From NCBI GenBank assembly GCA_910578395.1, contig CAJTPZ010000001.1, positions 124,001 to 188,000 on the forward strand: a stretch of DNA of 64,000 nt, read 5' to 3'. Under the pieces are notes generated by a model. That model saw nothing but the letters and a program-made list of their open reading frames with translations. It did no database searches and had not been told where the DNA came from. Source of the stretch: an uncultured Muribaculaceae bacterium (lineage in GTDB: Bacteria > Bacteroidota > Bacteroidia > Bacteroidales > Muribaculaceae). The position numbers were made by a program, and so were the translations under genes. Below are positions 8,573 through 17,359 of the stretch, piece after piece (within the stretch, counting starts at the first letter, position 1; every line of letters begins with the position of its first letter).

Positions 8573-10402
8573 TCAAAATTTCTGCATGTCGACAAGACGA
8601 CGGTAATATCCGTTATGCCCCATGAGCTCTTCATGAGTGCCGCGCTCGACTATGCGTCCTTCATGCAAAACACAGATCATATCGGCGTTGGCAATCGTGG
8701 ACAGGCGGTGAGCTATTATTAATGTCGTGCGGTCTTTCATGAGCTTGTCAAGTGCCTCCTGTACAAGATGTTCACTCTCGCTGTCGAGTGCTGAGGTAGC
8801 CTCATCGAGAATAAGCACCGGCGGATTCTTGAGTATGGCACGCGCAATCGACACACGCTGCCGCTGGCCTCCCGACAACCGGCATCCTCGGTCGCCAACA
8901 TTGGTCTGGTAACCATGCTCGGTGGCCATGATGAAATCATGAGCATTGGCAGTGCGGGCCGCAGCCTCTACCTGCTGTTGTGTGGCGTCGGGCAATCCGA
9001 AAGCTATATTGTTGAAAAATGAGTCGTTGAACAGGATCGCTTCCTGATTCACATTGCCCATGAGTCCGCGAAGATCATGCACAGCAAGATCCCTCACATC
9101 TTTTCCATCTACAGTGATACAGCCCTTGTCAACATCGTAAAACCGCGGAAGCAGATCGGCAAGAGTAGATTTTCCAGACCCCGACTGCCCTACCAATGCG
9201 ACTGTAGTTCCGGCTGGTATATCGAGATTTATTTCAGAAAGCACCTCATGCTCATCGTTGTATCCAAACGACACGTTGTCATACTTTATGTGTCCTTTCA
9301 ACCCGTCGGCCGACAATGGACGATCCGGATCGGTAATAGGATTCTCAGCATTGAGAATACGGTCGACTCGCTCCATCGAAGCAAGTCCTTTCTGAATCGC
9401 ATAAGCACCTTTGGCAAGATCTTTGGCCGGATTGATGATGCTGTAAAATATCACCATGTAATAGATGAACGAGGCTGCATTCATCGACGACGTGCCGCTC
9501 AATATCAATGTACCTCCAAACCACAGTACGACCGCTATAGCTGCCGTACCGAGAAACTCACTCATCGGATGAGCGAGCGACTGTCGACGCATTACCTTGT
9601 TGGATATATGGAAAAACTCGTTGTTTTCAGCGTGGAAGCGTCCTGAAACCATCTTCTCGGCATTAAAGGCTTTCACAACTCTCAGTCCGCCGAGCACCTC
9701 CTCGATCATTGACATTAGCACCCCCCACTGGGTCTGTCCGGCAAGAGATTTGCGCTTGAGCGACTTGCCAACCTTACCCATAATCAGCCCGACAACAGGA
9801 AGCAACAAGAGCACAAACACAGTCAGCTGCCAGCTGATCACAATCATCATAATCAGGCACACGATAATCATCACAGGATTCTTGAACATCATGTCGAGCG
9901 ATGACATAATCGAATTCTCAACCTCGGCTACATCGCCGCTCATACGGGCCATCACGTCGCCCTTACGCTCAGCAGTGAAGAAACCTATCGGCAGCGACAC
10001 GATCTTATCATAGACATAATTGCGTATGTCACGCACAATACCCGACCTTAGTGGAATAATGAAATAGGCACTCAAATACTGTACACCGGTCTTCAAGGCC
10101 GTCATAACCACCAGCAACGCCGCGAGCGCCGCAAGTGTCGCCGAAGTACCCCAATCGGTTATCGCCTCCTGTGTGTAATAATAAAAATTATTGATTACCA
10201 CTTCTTTTACCGATGCGCTACCCGGAGCCATATAGACATAGACCGCTTCCTTCACCTTGAAAAGCATCTCAAGTATAGGAATTATGAGCGCAAAAGAAAA
10301 AAGTGTAAGCACCGCTGATAATAGATTGAACAGCAGATTCAGTATAAGATATTTTTTATAGGGCGGCACAAATCTGCGCATCACCTGGAAAAACTCTTTC
10401 AT
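8573..10402 (-). CDS. ABC exporter, fused membrane and ATPase domains (MsbA-like)
   Basis: The 609-residue protein is a half-transporter that should act as a homodimer in the inner membrane. Residues about 15-330 hold six membrane helices; residues about 365-600 hold the ATPase. The ATPase has Walker A GQSGSGKST, a Q-loop (NQEAILFNDS), signature LSGGQRQRVS, Walker B VLILDEATSALD and the switch histidine in IIAHRLST, so it appears fully active. The overall pattern is that of the MsbA/lipid A or multidrug exporter group (ABCB type), but the substrate cannot be decided from sequence. It lies directly upstream of the ferredoxin gene on the same strand, separated by about 120 bp that contain the ferredoxin promoter. 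It is divergent from manA. Confidence 0.9.
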   Translation of the reverse strand: MKEFFQVMRRFVPPYKKYLILNLLFNLLSAVLTLFSFALIIPILEMLFKVKEAVYVYMAPGSASVKEVVINNFYYYTQEAITDWGTSATLAALAALLVVMTALKTGVQYLSAYFIIPLRSGIVRDIRNYVYDKIVSLPIGFFTAERKGDVMARMSGDVAEVENSIMSSLDMMFKNPVMIIVCLIMMIVISWQLTVFVLLLLPVVGLIMGKVGKSLKRKSLAGQTQWGVLMSMIEEVLGGLRVVKAFNAEKMVSGRFHAENNEFFHISNKVMRRQSLAHPMSEFLGTAAIAVVLWFGGTLILSGTSSMNAASFIYYMVIFYSIINPAKDLAKGAYAIQKGLASMERVDRILNAENPITDPDRPLSADGLKGHIKYDNVSFGYNDEHEVLSEINLDIPAGTTVALVGQSGSGKSTLADLLPRFYDVDKGCITVDGKDVRDLAVHDLRGLMGNVNQEAILFNDSFFNNIAFGLPDATQQQVEAAARTANAHDFIMATEHGYQTNVGDRGCRLSGGQRQRVSIARAILKNPPVLILDEATSALDSESEHLVQEALDKLMKDRTTLIIAHRLSTIANADMICVLHEGRIVERGTHEELMGHNGYYRRLVDMQKF

Positions 10403-10450
10403 ATATAATAAGATTTTCCGGTACTCCGGTTAAACTATGTAATTTTGCTG

Positions 10451-10458
10451 CAAAAATA
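10451..10458 (-). promoter_or_regulatory. Candidate -7 element for the ABC exporter gene
   Basis: The minus-strand octamer TATTTTTG matches TAnnTTTG, 49 bp upstream of the ATG at 10402. No -33 TTG is found at the usual spacing, so the call is weak. Confidence 0.4.
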
Positions 10459-10480
10459 CAGATTATAAAATAAAAATCAT

Positions 10481-10488
10481 TACATTTG
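10481..10488 (+). promoter_or_regulatory. Candidate -7 element for manA
   Basis: TACATTTG matches the Bacteroidetes -7 consensus TAnnTTTG and lies 58 bp upstream of the manA ATG. No -33 TTG is seen at 19-21 nt upstream. Confidence 0.5.
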
Positions 10489-10546
10489 CCAAAGAGCGTC
10501 GTTCACGACATTCAAATATAATCACTTATTCAAACAACATAGAGGC

Positions 10547-11524
10547 ATGTCTGCCAAACTATACCCGCTAAAATTCATACCTCAATTCAAGAGTGTAATA
10601 TGGGGCGGAAACCGCCTTGCAACATTCAAAAACACAGAAGCCGCGACCGACAGCGTCGGTGAAAGCTGGGAACTTTCCGATGTCACCGGCCACGAGAGTA
10701 TCGTAGCCGAAGGCGAATTGCAAGGATGCAGTCTACACGATCTCATCGCACTGTACGGCGAGAAACTCGTAGGCGAGATTCCCCTGCGCAGATTCGGCAC
10801 AAAATTCCCGATCCTCATAAAACTCATCGATGCCAATGACGACCTGTCGGTGCAGGTGCATCCCGACGATGCTCTCGCCGCAAAACGTCACAACTGCATG
10901 GGTAAAACCGAAATGTGGTATGTGATCGACGTGCGCCCCGGTGCTAAGATATATGCCGGAATGGCTCGTGAAATTACTCCTGACCAGTATGTGAAAGACG
11001 TTGCCGACGGCACATTCACGCAGGACATAGCTTGTCATGAGTCGCATCCGGGTGATGTGTTCTTCATTCCCGCCGGACGTGTACACGCTATCGGTGCCGG
11101 AAACCTCATCGCCGAGATTCAGCAGACCAGCGATATAACCTACCGCATCTATGACTACAACCGTCGCGACGCTCAAGGAAACCAGCGACAACTTCACACA
11201 GAGGAAGCCCGCGAGGCTATCGACTATCGTGTGTCTGACAACTATGTGTCATCCTACGACCACAATGCAGCCCACGCATCGCTTGTCGACTGCGACTTCT
11301 TCACTGTCAATCTCCTCAAACCCGACGGCAAACTTGATGTAGACATGCCTGCCGGATCATTCCTGTCACTCACGGTTGTGGGCGGAGCGGCAACACTCAC
11401 TGCCGATGATGCCACCATCGACATACGCCAGGGAGAGACAATACTCGTGCCAGCAGAGACAAAACATGTAGCGCTCGATGGCAATGCTACAATCCTCACA
11501 GCTTCAATACCTTCTGAAAAATAA
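10547..11524 (+). CDS. manA: Class I mannose-6-phosphate isomerase
   Basis: This 325-residue zinc enzyme of the cupin superfamily interconverts mannose-6-phosphate and fructose-6-phosphate in the cytoplasm. The hallmarks are visible in order: WGGNRLA near the N-terminus, the metal-binding QVHPDD (about residues 100-105), the glutamate in KTEMWYV (about 118-124), and the second half of the site in FFIPAGRVHAIGAGNLIAEIQ (about 172-192), then YRIYDYNR. The length fits the short bacterial type (about 320 residues). It is followed after 28 bp by a ROK-family sugar kinase, so the two are probably co-transcribed and together feed hexoses into glycolysis. It probably also supplies mannose-6-phosphate for GDP-sugar synthesis. 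Confidence 0.93.
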   Translation: MSAKLYPLKFIPQFKSVIWGGNRLATFKNTEAATDSVGESWELSDVTGHESIVAEGELQGCSLHDLIALYGEKLVGEIPLRRFGTKFPILIKLIDANDDLSVQVHPDDALAAKRHNCMGKTEMWYVIDVRPGAKIYAGMAREITPDQYVKDVADGTFTQDIACHESHPGDVFFIPAGRVHAIGAGNLIAEIQQTSDITYRIYDYNRRDAQGNQRQLHTEEAREAIDYRVSDNYVSSYDHNAAHASLVDCDFFTVNLLKPDGKLDVDMPAGSFLSLTVVGGAATLTADDATIDIRQGETILVPAETKHVALDGNATILTASIPSEK

Positions 11525-11552
11525 CTTATAAACCAAAAATAATATCATTGAA

Positions 11553-12536
11553 ATGAGTCCCAACACTACCACAACAGTGACAAAGCCCTACGTACTGGGT
11601 ATTGATATAGGTGGAACAAACACCGTTTTCGGCATCGTTGACGCACGCGGCACAGTGATCGCTTCCAGCTCTATCAAGACCGGCAAACACGACAACTTCG
11701 AAGATTATATCAACGAACTTCATGAGAAAGCCTCCGCTCTCATCAAAGCTCACGACGCAGAAGGCAAAATCTATGGCATAGGCATCGGCGCTCCAAACGG
11801 CAACTACTATACCGGCCGCATCGAGACTCAGGTCAATCTTCCCTGGCCCTGCCCCATCGAACTCACAAAGATTGTAACCGAAAAGTTTGGTGTGCCTTCG
11901 GCTGTAACCAACGACGCAAACGCAGCAGCCATCGGCGAGATGACTTACGGTGTAGCGCGTGGCATGAAAGACTTTATCATGATCACTCTCGGCACAGGTG
12001 TAGGATCTGGCGTTGTAGTAAACGGCAGCATGGTATACGGAGCCGACGGCATGGCCGGAGAGCTCGGTCATGTGATCGTACGCCGCAACGGACGCCAGTG
12101 TGGATGCACACGCTGCGGATGCCTTGAAACATATTGCTCGGCGACCGGTGTCGCACGCACAGCACGTGAATTCCTGGAGGCACGCAAGGACGAGCCGTCA
12201 CTGCTCCGCAACATGCCTATGGAGGATATCACATCCAAGGATGTATACGACGCAGCAATCGCCAACGACAAAATCGCAAAAGATGTGTTTGAATTCACCG
12301 GACGCATCCTCGGCGAAGCTCTTGCCGACTTTGCATCATTCACCTCTCCAGAAGCATTTGTGATCTTCGGCGGTCTTGCAAAAAGCGGCGAACTTATCAT
12401 GCGTCCCCTCCGTGATGCATTTGAGCGCAACAACATGCCCATGCACAAAGGCAAAATCAAGATCCTTCTCTCCGAACTCAAGGAAAGCGATGCTGCCGTA
12501 CTCGGAGCATCGGCCCTCGGTTGGGAAGCCAAATAA
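11553..12536 (+). CDS. ROK-family sugar kinase, probable glucokinase
   Basis: The 327-residue protein has the ATP-binding DIGGTNT motif (residues 18-24). The catalytic and sugar-binding half includes NDANAAAIGE and LGTGVGSG, and the ROK signature with the zinc site follows, GELGHVIVRRNGRQCGC then CGCLETYCS (around 170-195). ROK kinases phosphorylate glucose, mannose, fructose, N-acetylglucosamine or allose. Glucose is the commonest substrate for proteins of this size without a DNA-binding domain, and none is present here. The position behind manA would also suit a mannokinase or fructokinase, so glucokinase is a best guess. Expression is expected from the manA promoter, and transcription should stop at the strong hairpin at 12565-12605. 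Confidence 0.88.
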   Translation: MSPNTTTTVTKPYVLGIDIGGTNTVFGIVDARGTVIASSSIKTGKHDNFEDYINELHEKASALIKAHDAEGKIYGIGIGAPNGNYYTGRIETQVNLPWPCPIELTKIVTEKFGVPSAVTNDANAAAIGEMTYGVARGMKDFIMITLGTGVGSGVVVNGSMVYGADGMAGELGHVIVRRNGRQCGCTRCGCLETYCSATGVARTAREFLEARKDEPSLLRNMPMEDITSKDVYDAAIANDKIAKDVFEFTGRILGEALADFASFTSPEAFVIFGGLAKSGELIMRPLRDAFERNNMPMHKGKIKILLSELKESDAAVLGASALGWEAK

Positions 12537-12564
12537 TCCGATTCTGCATACGACAGATAAGAAG

Positions 12565-12605
12565 ACCGATAGACAAGCCAATACTTGTCTATCGGTTCTT
12601 TTTTT
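12565..12605 (+). terminator. Intrinsic terminator after the ROK kinase gene
   Basis: A perfect 13-bp stem (12565-12577 with 12584-12596, core CGATAGACAAG) with a 6-nt loop runs into a T-rich tract (12597-12605). It may also act on the converging CotH gene. Confidence 0.9.
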
Positions 12606-12698
12606 CATTATATTTATTAATTCTTATCAGCAACAAAAAACGAGGAACCGCAATATATTCTTTTAGAATACACATTGACCTCTTTTGTCACCAACATA

Positions 12699-15155
12699 TT
12701 ATAGTGAATTTATAGCAGCATCCACAATATTAAATCGCACATTGTATTTACGCTTCACCTCCTCAACACTTTCCCGATGCGTCATACCCTCTTCTCCATT
12801 TCTAAAAGGGGCTTCAATATACCATAAATTAATTGGCCATATTTTCGAATTTATATCAGCGCTTTCCTCTATCTCCGAGAAACGGGTATCAATATAGTCA
12901 GGAATCGTCTGAAGTACTGATTTATGCTCGTTCCATCGACGCTTCACAAGATCTACAAAACTTTGATTTTTAAATAGCCCTCCATACCATACTGTATTTT
13001 TCAACGTCAGACCTCTCTCATAATATAAAGTCTGCAAACACATGTCAAAGTCCCAAGCAGGCCCCATATGCAGTTTTCCACTACGATCCTTATAGGCATA
13101 ACAACTTTTAGGATTATATATTTCTCCGTTTTGTACAAGCTCATACAAAATCCAGTAATCGATAAAGGAATCATAATCTATAATATCCCCGATTTCATCA
13201 AAATCATAAACTGCCTCACCGTATAAAATTGATTCAATATTATTAAACAGATTTTTTACATACTCAAACTGCTGTGGTTGTAAGACTTTTTCGTCCGGTT
13301 CTTTAAAATTTACAGGCAGATTTCTTATGCTCGTTCTAAATTTATTGATTTCATCGAAATTAGTATCAAGCTCCAGAAGATATCCACCAGTAACAGCAGT
13401 ACCACCAATATCTTCCGTAGTCATTTCAAAAACATTCACTCGATTTTCATCAATTTTTATCTGTTCACACAAATAATAGTTGCCTACAAAACTGCCATTA
13501 AAGACCACATCCACATATTCGCCATGAGGCGCCCAATCAAAACCAGACATTCTATGGGATATTTCATTAACCACATCATTACGAAGAATAGTTCTATCCT
13601 TATAGTTAGCAAGCAGACACCATCTTTTATGCTTGGGCATTCCTAAAACAGCCGCTTTTTTATCAAGTTTGATAGCATACGGCTTCTTAGGATACATCCA
13701 TGTTGAATTTCCACGTCCCTTGATATTAACCTTTTCAAGAGCCATGTTATCCTCTCCCGCATTCCATATCTGCATCTTGCAGTCGGCTGTCCAGATTTCT
13801 TTTGATGTGATTGCCGAAGGTGTCGACATATATACCACTGGTAAATTTGAAAAATGAACCACTACCGTATACTCCTGCTTAGTACCATCCGGTCCTGTGG
13901 CTACAAACGTGACCGGATTGGAAAAATCCACCTCATCATCCGATGAGTAAGCATCATCACTGCCTTTGATCTGAATTGATGTGCAACTGCTTGTAATGGT
14001 CGGTGTGAGCTTTTTTAGATTTGACGTTGCCGCCAATTTTACCATGAAAACATTACCTTCTTTTACTGCATCCACCTCTCCTATTCTCAAAGATGTAATC
14101 TCATTACCTTCACCGTTCTGCACACGGAATGGAAGTGATGATATATTAATTACTTCTCCTTTGGAGTTCTTGGTCCTGACAACAAGGCATACTCGTTCCG
14201 ATGCATTTTCGCCATTGTTGTTAGATACAATTGTAGCGACATACTGTCCACGCATATTCTTTCCATCAGGTGCCATGTACTTCTTTACTTCTGTAATTCT
14301 ATAACCCGTTGCTCCGTTGACGTAACTTACATCATTAATATCACGTCCTGAGTAGGCAGAGACTACATCCATAAATATATTCGCATCTTCCTCCGAAGAA
14401 TCGAAATTGATAAATGCATCGGAAGGATTGAGCCTGAATACAAGTTCATCGCTTTTATTCCAATTAATTATCAAAGATTCATTCAAAACGACAATTCCGG
14501 TCGGATATGCAACGTCAAGATTAAAATCAAACCTTGATCCATCGGCCATTGTCAACGTTATAACGCCACTATGTTCATTCTTTACTATTGAGCTAATCAC
14601 ACTCCCTTTGTTGGAACTATAAGGAGTTATAATTCTATCCAAAATTTTATCCGGAGCCGCAGGATTATATACTTCAAATACATAACACCCTTCATCTGAA
14701 ACAACGACCCTTACACTCTGTCCATCTTGCCCGTCAGATCCCGGAGAACCTTCACCTTGTTCTCCTTTCTGCCCAAGTGCCGACACAGGTATTCCGTCGG
14801 ATGTCTTGACCTTTTCAAATGTCAGCCCATCATCATAAGATACAATCCAGTATCCTTCTGTGTCTACCTTTATCAAGGGCGTGACACCATTCAAGCCATC
14901 GGTATTCGTACCATCATTTCCATTAAGTCCGTCTTTACCATGATATAGTGAAAGATTTGTACCATCCGAGAAACTGATCAGATATCCCCTACGTTCAGTC
15001 GAAGTCTCATCTATGCTTTTTACATCCGAGATTATCTTCCCATTGTCATAAGCCATCTGAAGACGAGCAATCGAACTTTCAAGTGCATCTACCCTATTAT
15101 TTACAGCATCAATCTCATCCTGATACGAGCAGGATACTAATGCGAATACCACCAA
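12699..15155 (-). CDS. DUF4988 / CotH-kinase surface lipoprotein (5' end apparently out of frame)
   Basis: The 818-residue open frame begins at a TTG only nine codons before a lipobox (FALVSC). A short coiled coil follows (11-35, DAVNNRVDALESSIARLQ), then a DUF4988-type region with collagen-like Gly-rich turns (GKDGLNGNDG, QKGEQGEGSPG; about 70-150), beta-sandwich segments (about 200-440) and a CotH domain (about 450-780). The CotH hallmarks are intact: KGRGNSTW at 479-486, YPKKPYAIKLDKK, and the metal-site motif GPAWDFD around 698-704. CotH proteins are secreted, atypical protein kinases; Bacteroidetes versions are surface proteins of unknown target. A normal signal peptide exists upstream but is joined to this frame only if the G9 run at 15205-15213 changes by one base. 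The gene is visibly richer in A/T than its neighbours, suggesting horizontal gain. Confidence 0.85.
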   Translation of the reverse strand: MVVFALVSCSYQDEIDAVNNRVDALESSIARLQMAYDNGKIISDVKSIDETSTERRGYLISFSDGTNLSLYHGKDGLNGNDGTNTDGLNGVTPLIKVDTEGYWIVSYDDGLTFEKVKTSDGIPVSALGQKGEQGEGSPGSDGQDGQSVRVVVSDEGCYVFEVYNPAAPDKILDRIITPYSSNKGSVISSIVKNEHSGVITLTMADGSRFDFNLDVAYPTGIVVLNESLIINWNKSDELVFRLNPSDAFINFDSSEEDANIFMDVVSAYSGRDINDVSYVNGATGYRITEVKKYMAPDGKNMRGQYVATIVSNNNGENASERVCLVVRTKNSKGEVINISSLPFRVQNGEGNEITSLRIGEVDAVKEGNVFMVKLAATSNLKKLTPTITSSCTSIQIKGSDDAYSSDDEVDFSNPVTFVATGPDGTKQEYTVVVHFSNLPVVYMSTPSAITSKEIWTADCKMQIWNAGEDNMALEKVNIKGRGNSTWMYPKKPYAIKLDKKAAVLGMPKHKRWCLLANYKDRTILRNDVVNEISHRMSGFDWAPHGEYVDVVFNGSFVGNYYLCEQIKIDENRVNVFEMTTEDIGGTAVTGGYLLELDTNFDEINKFRTSIRNLPVNFKEPDEKVLQPQQFEYVKNLFNNIESILYGEAVYDFDEIGDIIDYDSFIDYWILYELVQNGEIYNPKSCYAYKDRSGKLHMGPAWDFDMCLQTLYYERGLTLKNTVWYGGLFKNQSFVDLVKRRWNEHKSVLQTIPDYIDTRFSEIEESADINSKIWPINLWYIEAPFRNGEEGMTHRESVEEVKRKYNVRFNIVDAAINSL

Positions 15156-15204
15156 TATACATGTAACAATGTATCTAATTGATTTACATCGTATTAGACG
15201 AAAT

Positions 15205-15213
15205 GGGGGGGGG
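15205..15213. repeat. Homopolymeric G9 tract at the 5' end of the CotH lipoprotein gene
   Basis: There are nine consecutive G on the plus strand (C on the coding strand). The only suitable ATG for the CotH gene is at 15229. With nine bases it reads 11 codons (MNYQITPPHFV) and stops at 15196-15194. With ten (or seven) bases it reads through as MNYQITPPPFRLIRCKSIR..., a lipoprotein signal with a basic n-region, the hydrophobic stretch YIVTCILVVFALV and the lipobox, fused to the 818-residue frame. Eight bases also leads to an early stop (at the TAA in ACG-ATG-TAA). This is either a slipped-strand phase switch caught OFF or an assembly error in a homopolymer. Confidence 0.8.
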
Positions 15214-15229
15214 TAATTTGATAATTCAT

Positions 15230-15503
15230 AACATATTTGGTTTATAATTTTTAATATTGCAGAAAACTACAAAGTAGGTACAAAAAAAAATTGATTGTCT
15301 CACGACAACCAACCTTTAATAACCTTAAAATCTAATACCATGAAAAACACAGTGCAAATGTACGCCTATTTTTTAAACCGGCAATAGTTTTTCTCTATTT
15401 TTTTCAAAAAAATTTCATTTTTTTCATCCGAAACGCACTACATTTCATTCATATACATATTTATTTTCATATATCAAGTAATCTGTTGTGTTTTGAAATC
15501 CCA
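15230..15503. other. A/T-rich gene-free stretch upstream of the CotH gene
   Basis: This region between the CotH gene and the SGNH gene (both minus strand) is very rich in A and T, with several runs of A or T of 6-9 bases. It holds a 15-codon plus-strand ORF (ATG at 15340, MKNTVQMYAYFLNRQ) preceded by sequence resembling Bacteroidetes leaders, but with no gene behind it. I see no RNA gene, no convincing -33/-7 pair and no strong terminator. It presumably contains the promoter of the CotH gene. Confidence 0.5.
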
Positions 15504-17273
15504 TCATAGACCTGCCTGCTTTTTAAGCTCTTTCGCAAGAGCTGCATATCCATTTTCATTGGGATGAAGCCCCTCAATAAACATATCCGGATTGATATTT
15601 CCGCTACCGTCATCCATAAGAAGTACACGATTCAGGCTGATAAGTTTTACATGGTCACCGACAGGCAGCCATTCGCGCACAAGGGCATTGGTTCTCTCCA
15701 CCTTTGCTTCCAGGCCCTTTGCCGGATATATCTCAACCACATGCAGAACAGCTTGTGGCTGACGTGCATGTATCGCCGAAGCCAAGTCCACTATACCACG
15801 CGCCACATCCTCCTCCTTATCACCGTTATTGATATTATTGATTCCGATGAGCAGAAAAATATATTCCGGCGAACAGCATTCCAATTCACCGTGATATATA
15901 CGCCAGAAAACATTTTCAATTCTGTCCCATCCAAATCCCATGTTCACAACGCGCCGTTTACCCCATAGTTTATTCCATGTTCCACCTCCATTGTTGTGCG
16001 ACAGTGGCTCTCCTCCCCAGAAATGGGTTATGGAGTTGCCTATACACAACACTTCGGGATCAGTCGTGCGGTTAAGACCTATCACCTCGTTGTGACGCTC
16101 CATCCATACGTACAGCCCGTCACGATGCTGCCTGACGGGTGCATAGCGTCGATTGAGAGTGTCTTCAGCCAACATCTCACGCAATTTACGCTCCACAGCC
16201 TGAGCTTGCAGCCGGTTACCGATATCATTGGGATGTACTCCTTCTATATATGAATCCTCATCCATGCCGATCTCACCTTCCGACAGGTAATACAGATTAT
16301 CGACTCCAAGCGAGACAAGTTCATTATAAGCCTTTAGGAGCCATACATTGCCGGAGTTATAGGCATCAGACGCATCGTATCGTAATACACTGTCGACACC
16401 TCCCGGTGACTCGACAAGCAAAATAGGTGCGTCATTTTTAGTGCGGAGATATTTAACTCCATCCACCATGCGTTTCTGTATGTCAGGACCGTCAAGATTA
16501 TAACTATTGGGCATAGGATCGAGAATATAAGCCCGCGCAGAAATCTCACCCATCGCCTCAAAAAGCGATGGCTCCATGTATGCCGAACCAGAAAAACCAA
16601 GATTGACCACCGGATAATCAAGATCACGCTTTACCTGTGTCACCCACATAAGTCCAGGACGTGACGGAGAAGCGCCCTGCACAATCGAACTGCCATAAAC
16701 CACTATCGGCCTCTCTGCCGATTCCGGCAGAAATTTGAAATCGCTTCCGTCGTCCACGCCGACCTGCAACGACGTCACTGTGCTGTAAGGAGGAAGGAAC
16801 AACTCAAACTCAAGCCCCCGGGAAGCGAAATCACGAGTCCTGATATGCTTGTAACCGATCGTAATCGTATCACCGAAATTCCAACCCATGTGATTGCCTA
16901 TCCAATGCTGCCGCCCATTGGCATCTCTGGCATAAAGATCGACACCGGCAAAATCAAGTTTTGACATGTTGACATAACCCGGCATTCTATCAAGAGTGTA
17001 TTTCACAGTCACATTCCTGGTATTGGACTGGAATCTGACAGACAAGCCGGCCGCATTTTTAGACAACTCCCACACAGCCTGTGGAAGATTGGTCTGCATA
17101 CGCTGTGGCATCCGGCCGAAAGAGCTGTTTCCGATTTCCGCGTTCCATGCTCTTCCGCTTATAAAAGGGATTTCCGGCTTCATAGGATCATACCACCGCA
17201 TCTGCGCCGAAGCAGCGATTACTACAAATGCAGTGAGAACTACTGTCAAAGCTCTCCTATACAGGCATTTCAT
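15504..17273 (-). CDS. Secreted protein with two SGNH/GDSL hydrolase domains
   Basis: The 589-residue protein has a signal peptide (about residues 1-23, cleaved after ASA). A beta-sandwich N-terminal domain (about 30-185) is followed by two SGNH-fold esterase domains. The first (about 188-370) has the nucleophile motif VVYGSSIVQG (191-200) and the catalytic Asp/His region in IEGVHPND (His347). The second (about 405-589) has the nucleophile in CIGNSITH (Ser414), the block-III GINN (477-480) and IEGLHPNENG (His570). Both triads appear complete. Such enzymes remove acetyl or other acyl groups from polysaccharides, which suits a glycan-degrading gut bacterium; the substrate is unknown. The N-terminal layout matches SGNH_hydro_N/SGNH_3 proteins, and the second catalytic copy is extra. 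Confidence 0.87.
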   Translation of the reverse strand: MKCLYRRALTVVLTAFVVIAASAQMRWYDPMKPEIPFISGRAWNAEIGNSSFGRMPQRMQTNLPQAVWELSKNAAGLSVRFQSNTRNVTVKYTLDRMPGYVNMSKLDFAGVDLYARDANGRQHWIGNHMGWNFGDTITIGYKHIRTRDFASRGLEFELFLPPYSTVTSLQVGVDDGSDFKFLPESAERPIVVYGSSIVQGASPSRPGLMWVTQVKRDLDYPVVNLGFSGSAYMEPSLFEAMGEISARAYILDPMPNSYNLDGPDIQKRMVDGVKYLRTKNDAPILLVESPGGVDSVLRYDASDAYNSGNVWLLKAYNELVSLGVDNLYYLSEGEIGMDEDSYIEGVHPNDIGNRLQAQAVERKLREMLAEDTLNRRYAPVRQHRDGLYVWMERHNEVIGLNRTTDPEVLCIGNSITHFWGGEPLSHNNGGGTWNKLWGKRRVVNMGFGWDRIENVFWRIYHGELECCSPEYIFLLIGINNINNGDKEEDVARGIVDLASAIHARQPQAVLHVVEIYPAKGLEAKVERTNALVREWLPVGDHVKLISLNRVLLMDDGSGNINPDMFIEGLHPNENGYAALAKELKKQAGL

Positions 17274-17359
17274 GTGATAATTAAATTTAGGTTATTGATC
17301 AAAAAACTTGAACGATACCAATGCTGTATTGTCAAGCCATATATTCGACAGCCGGTATT

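Noticed and set aside
15293..15309. Small hairpin TTGTC/GACAA upstream of the CotH gene
   Set aside because: Five base pairs only, no T-tract and no gene ending nearby on the plus strand.
15340..15387. 15-codon plus-strand ORF (MKNTVQMYAYFLNRQ) with a leader-like sequence
   Set aside because: Too short, no partner gene downstream and no conserved motif; could be a decayed gene start but nothing supports it.
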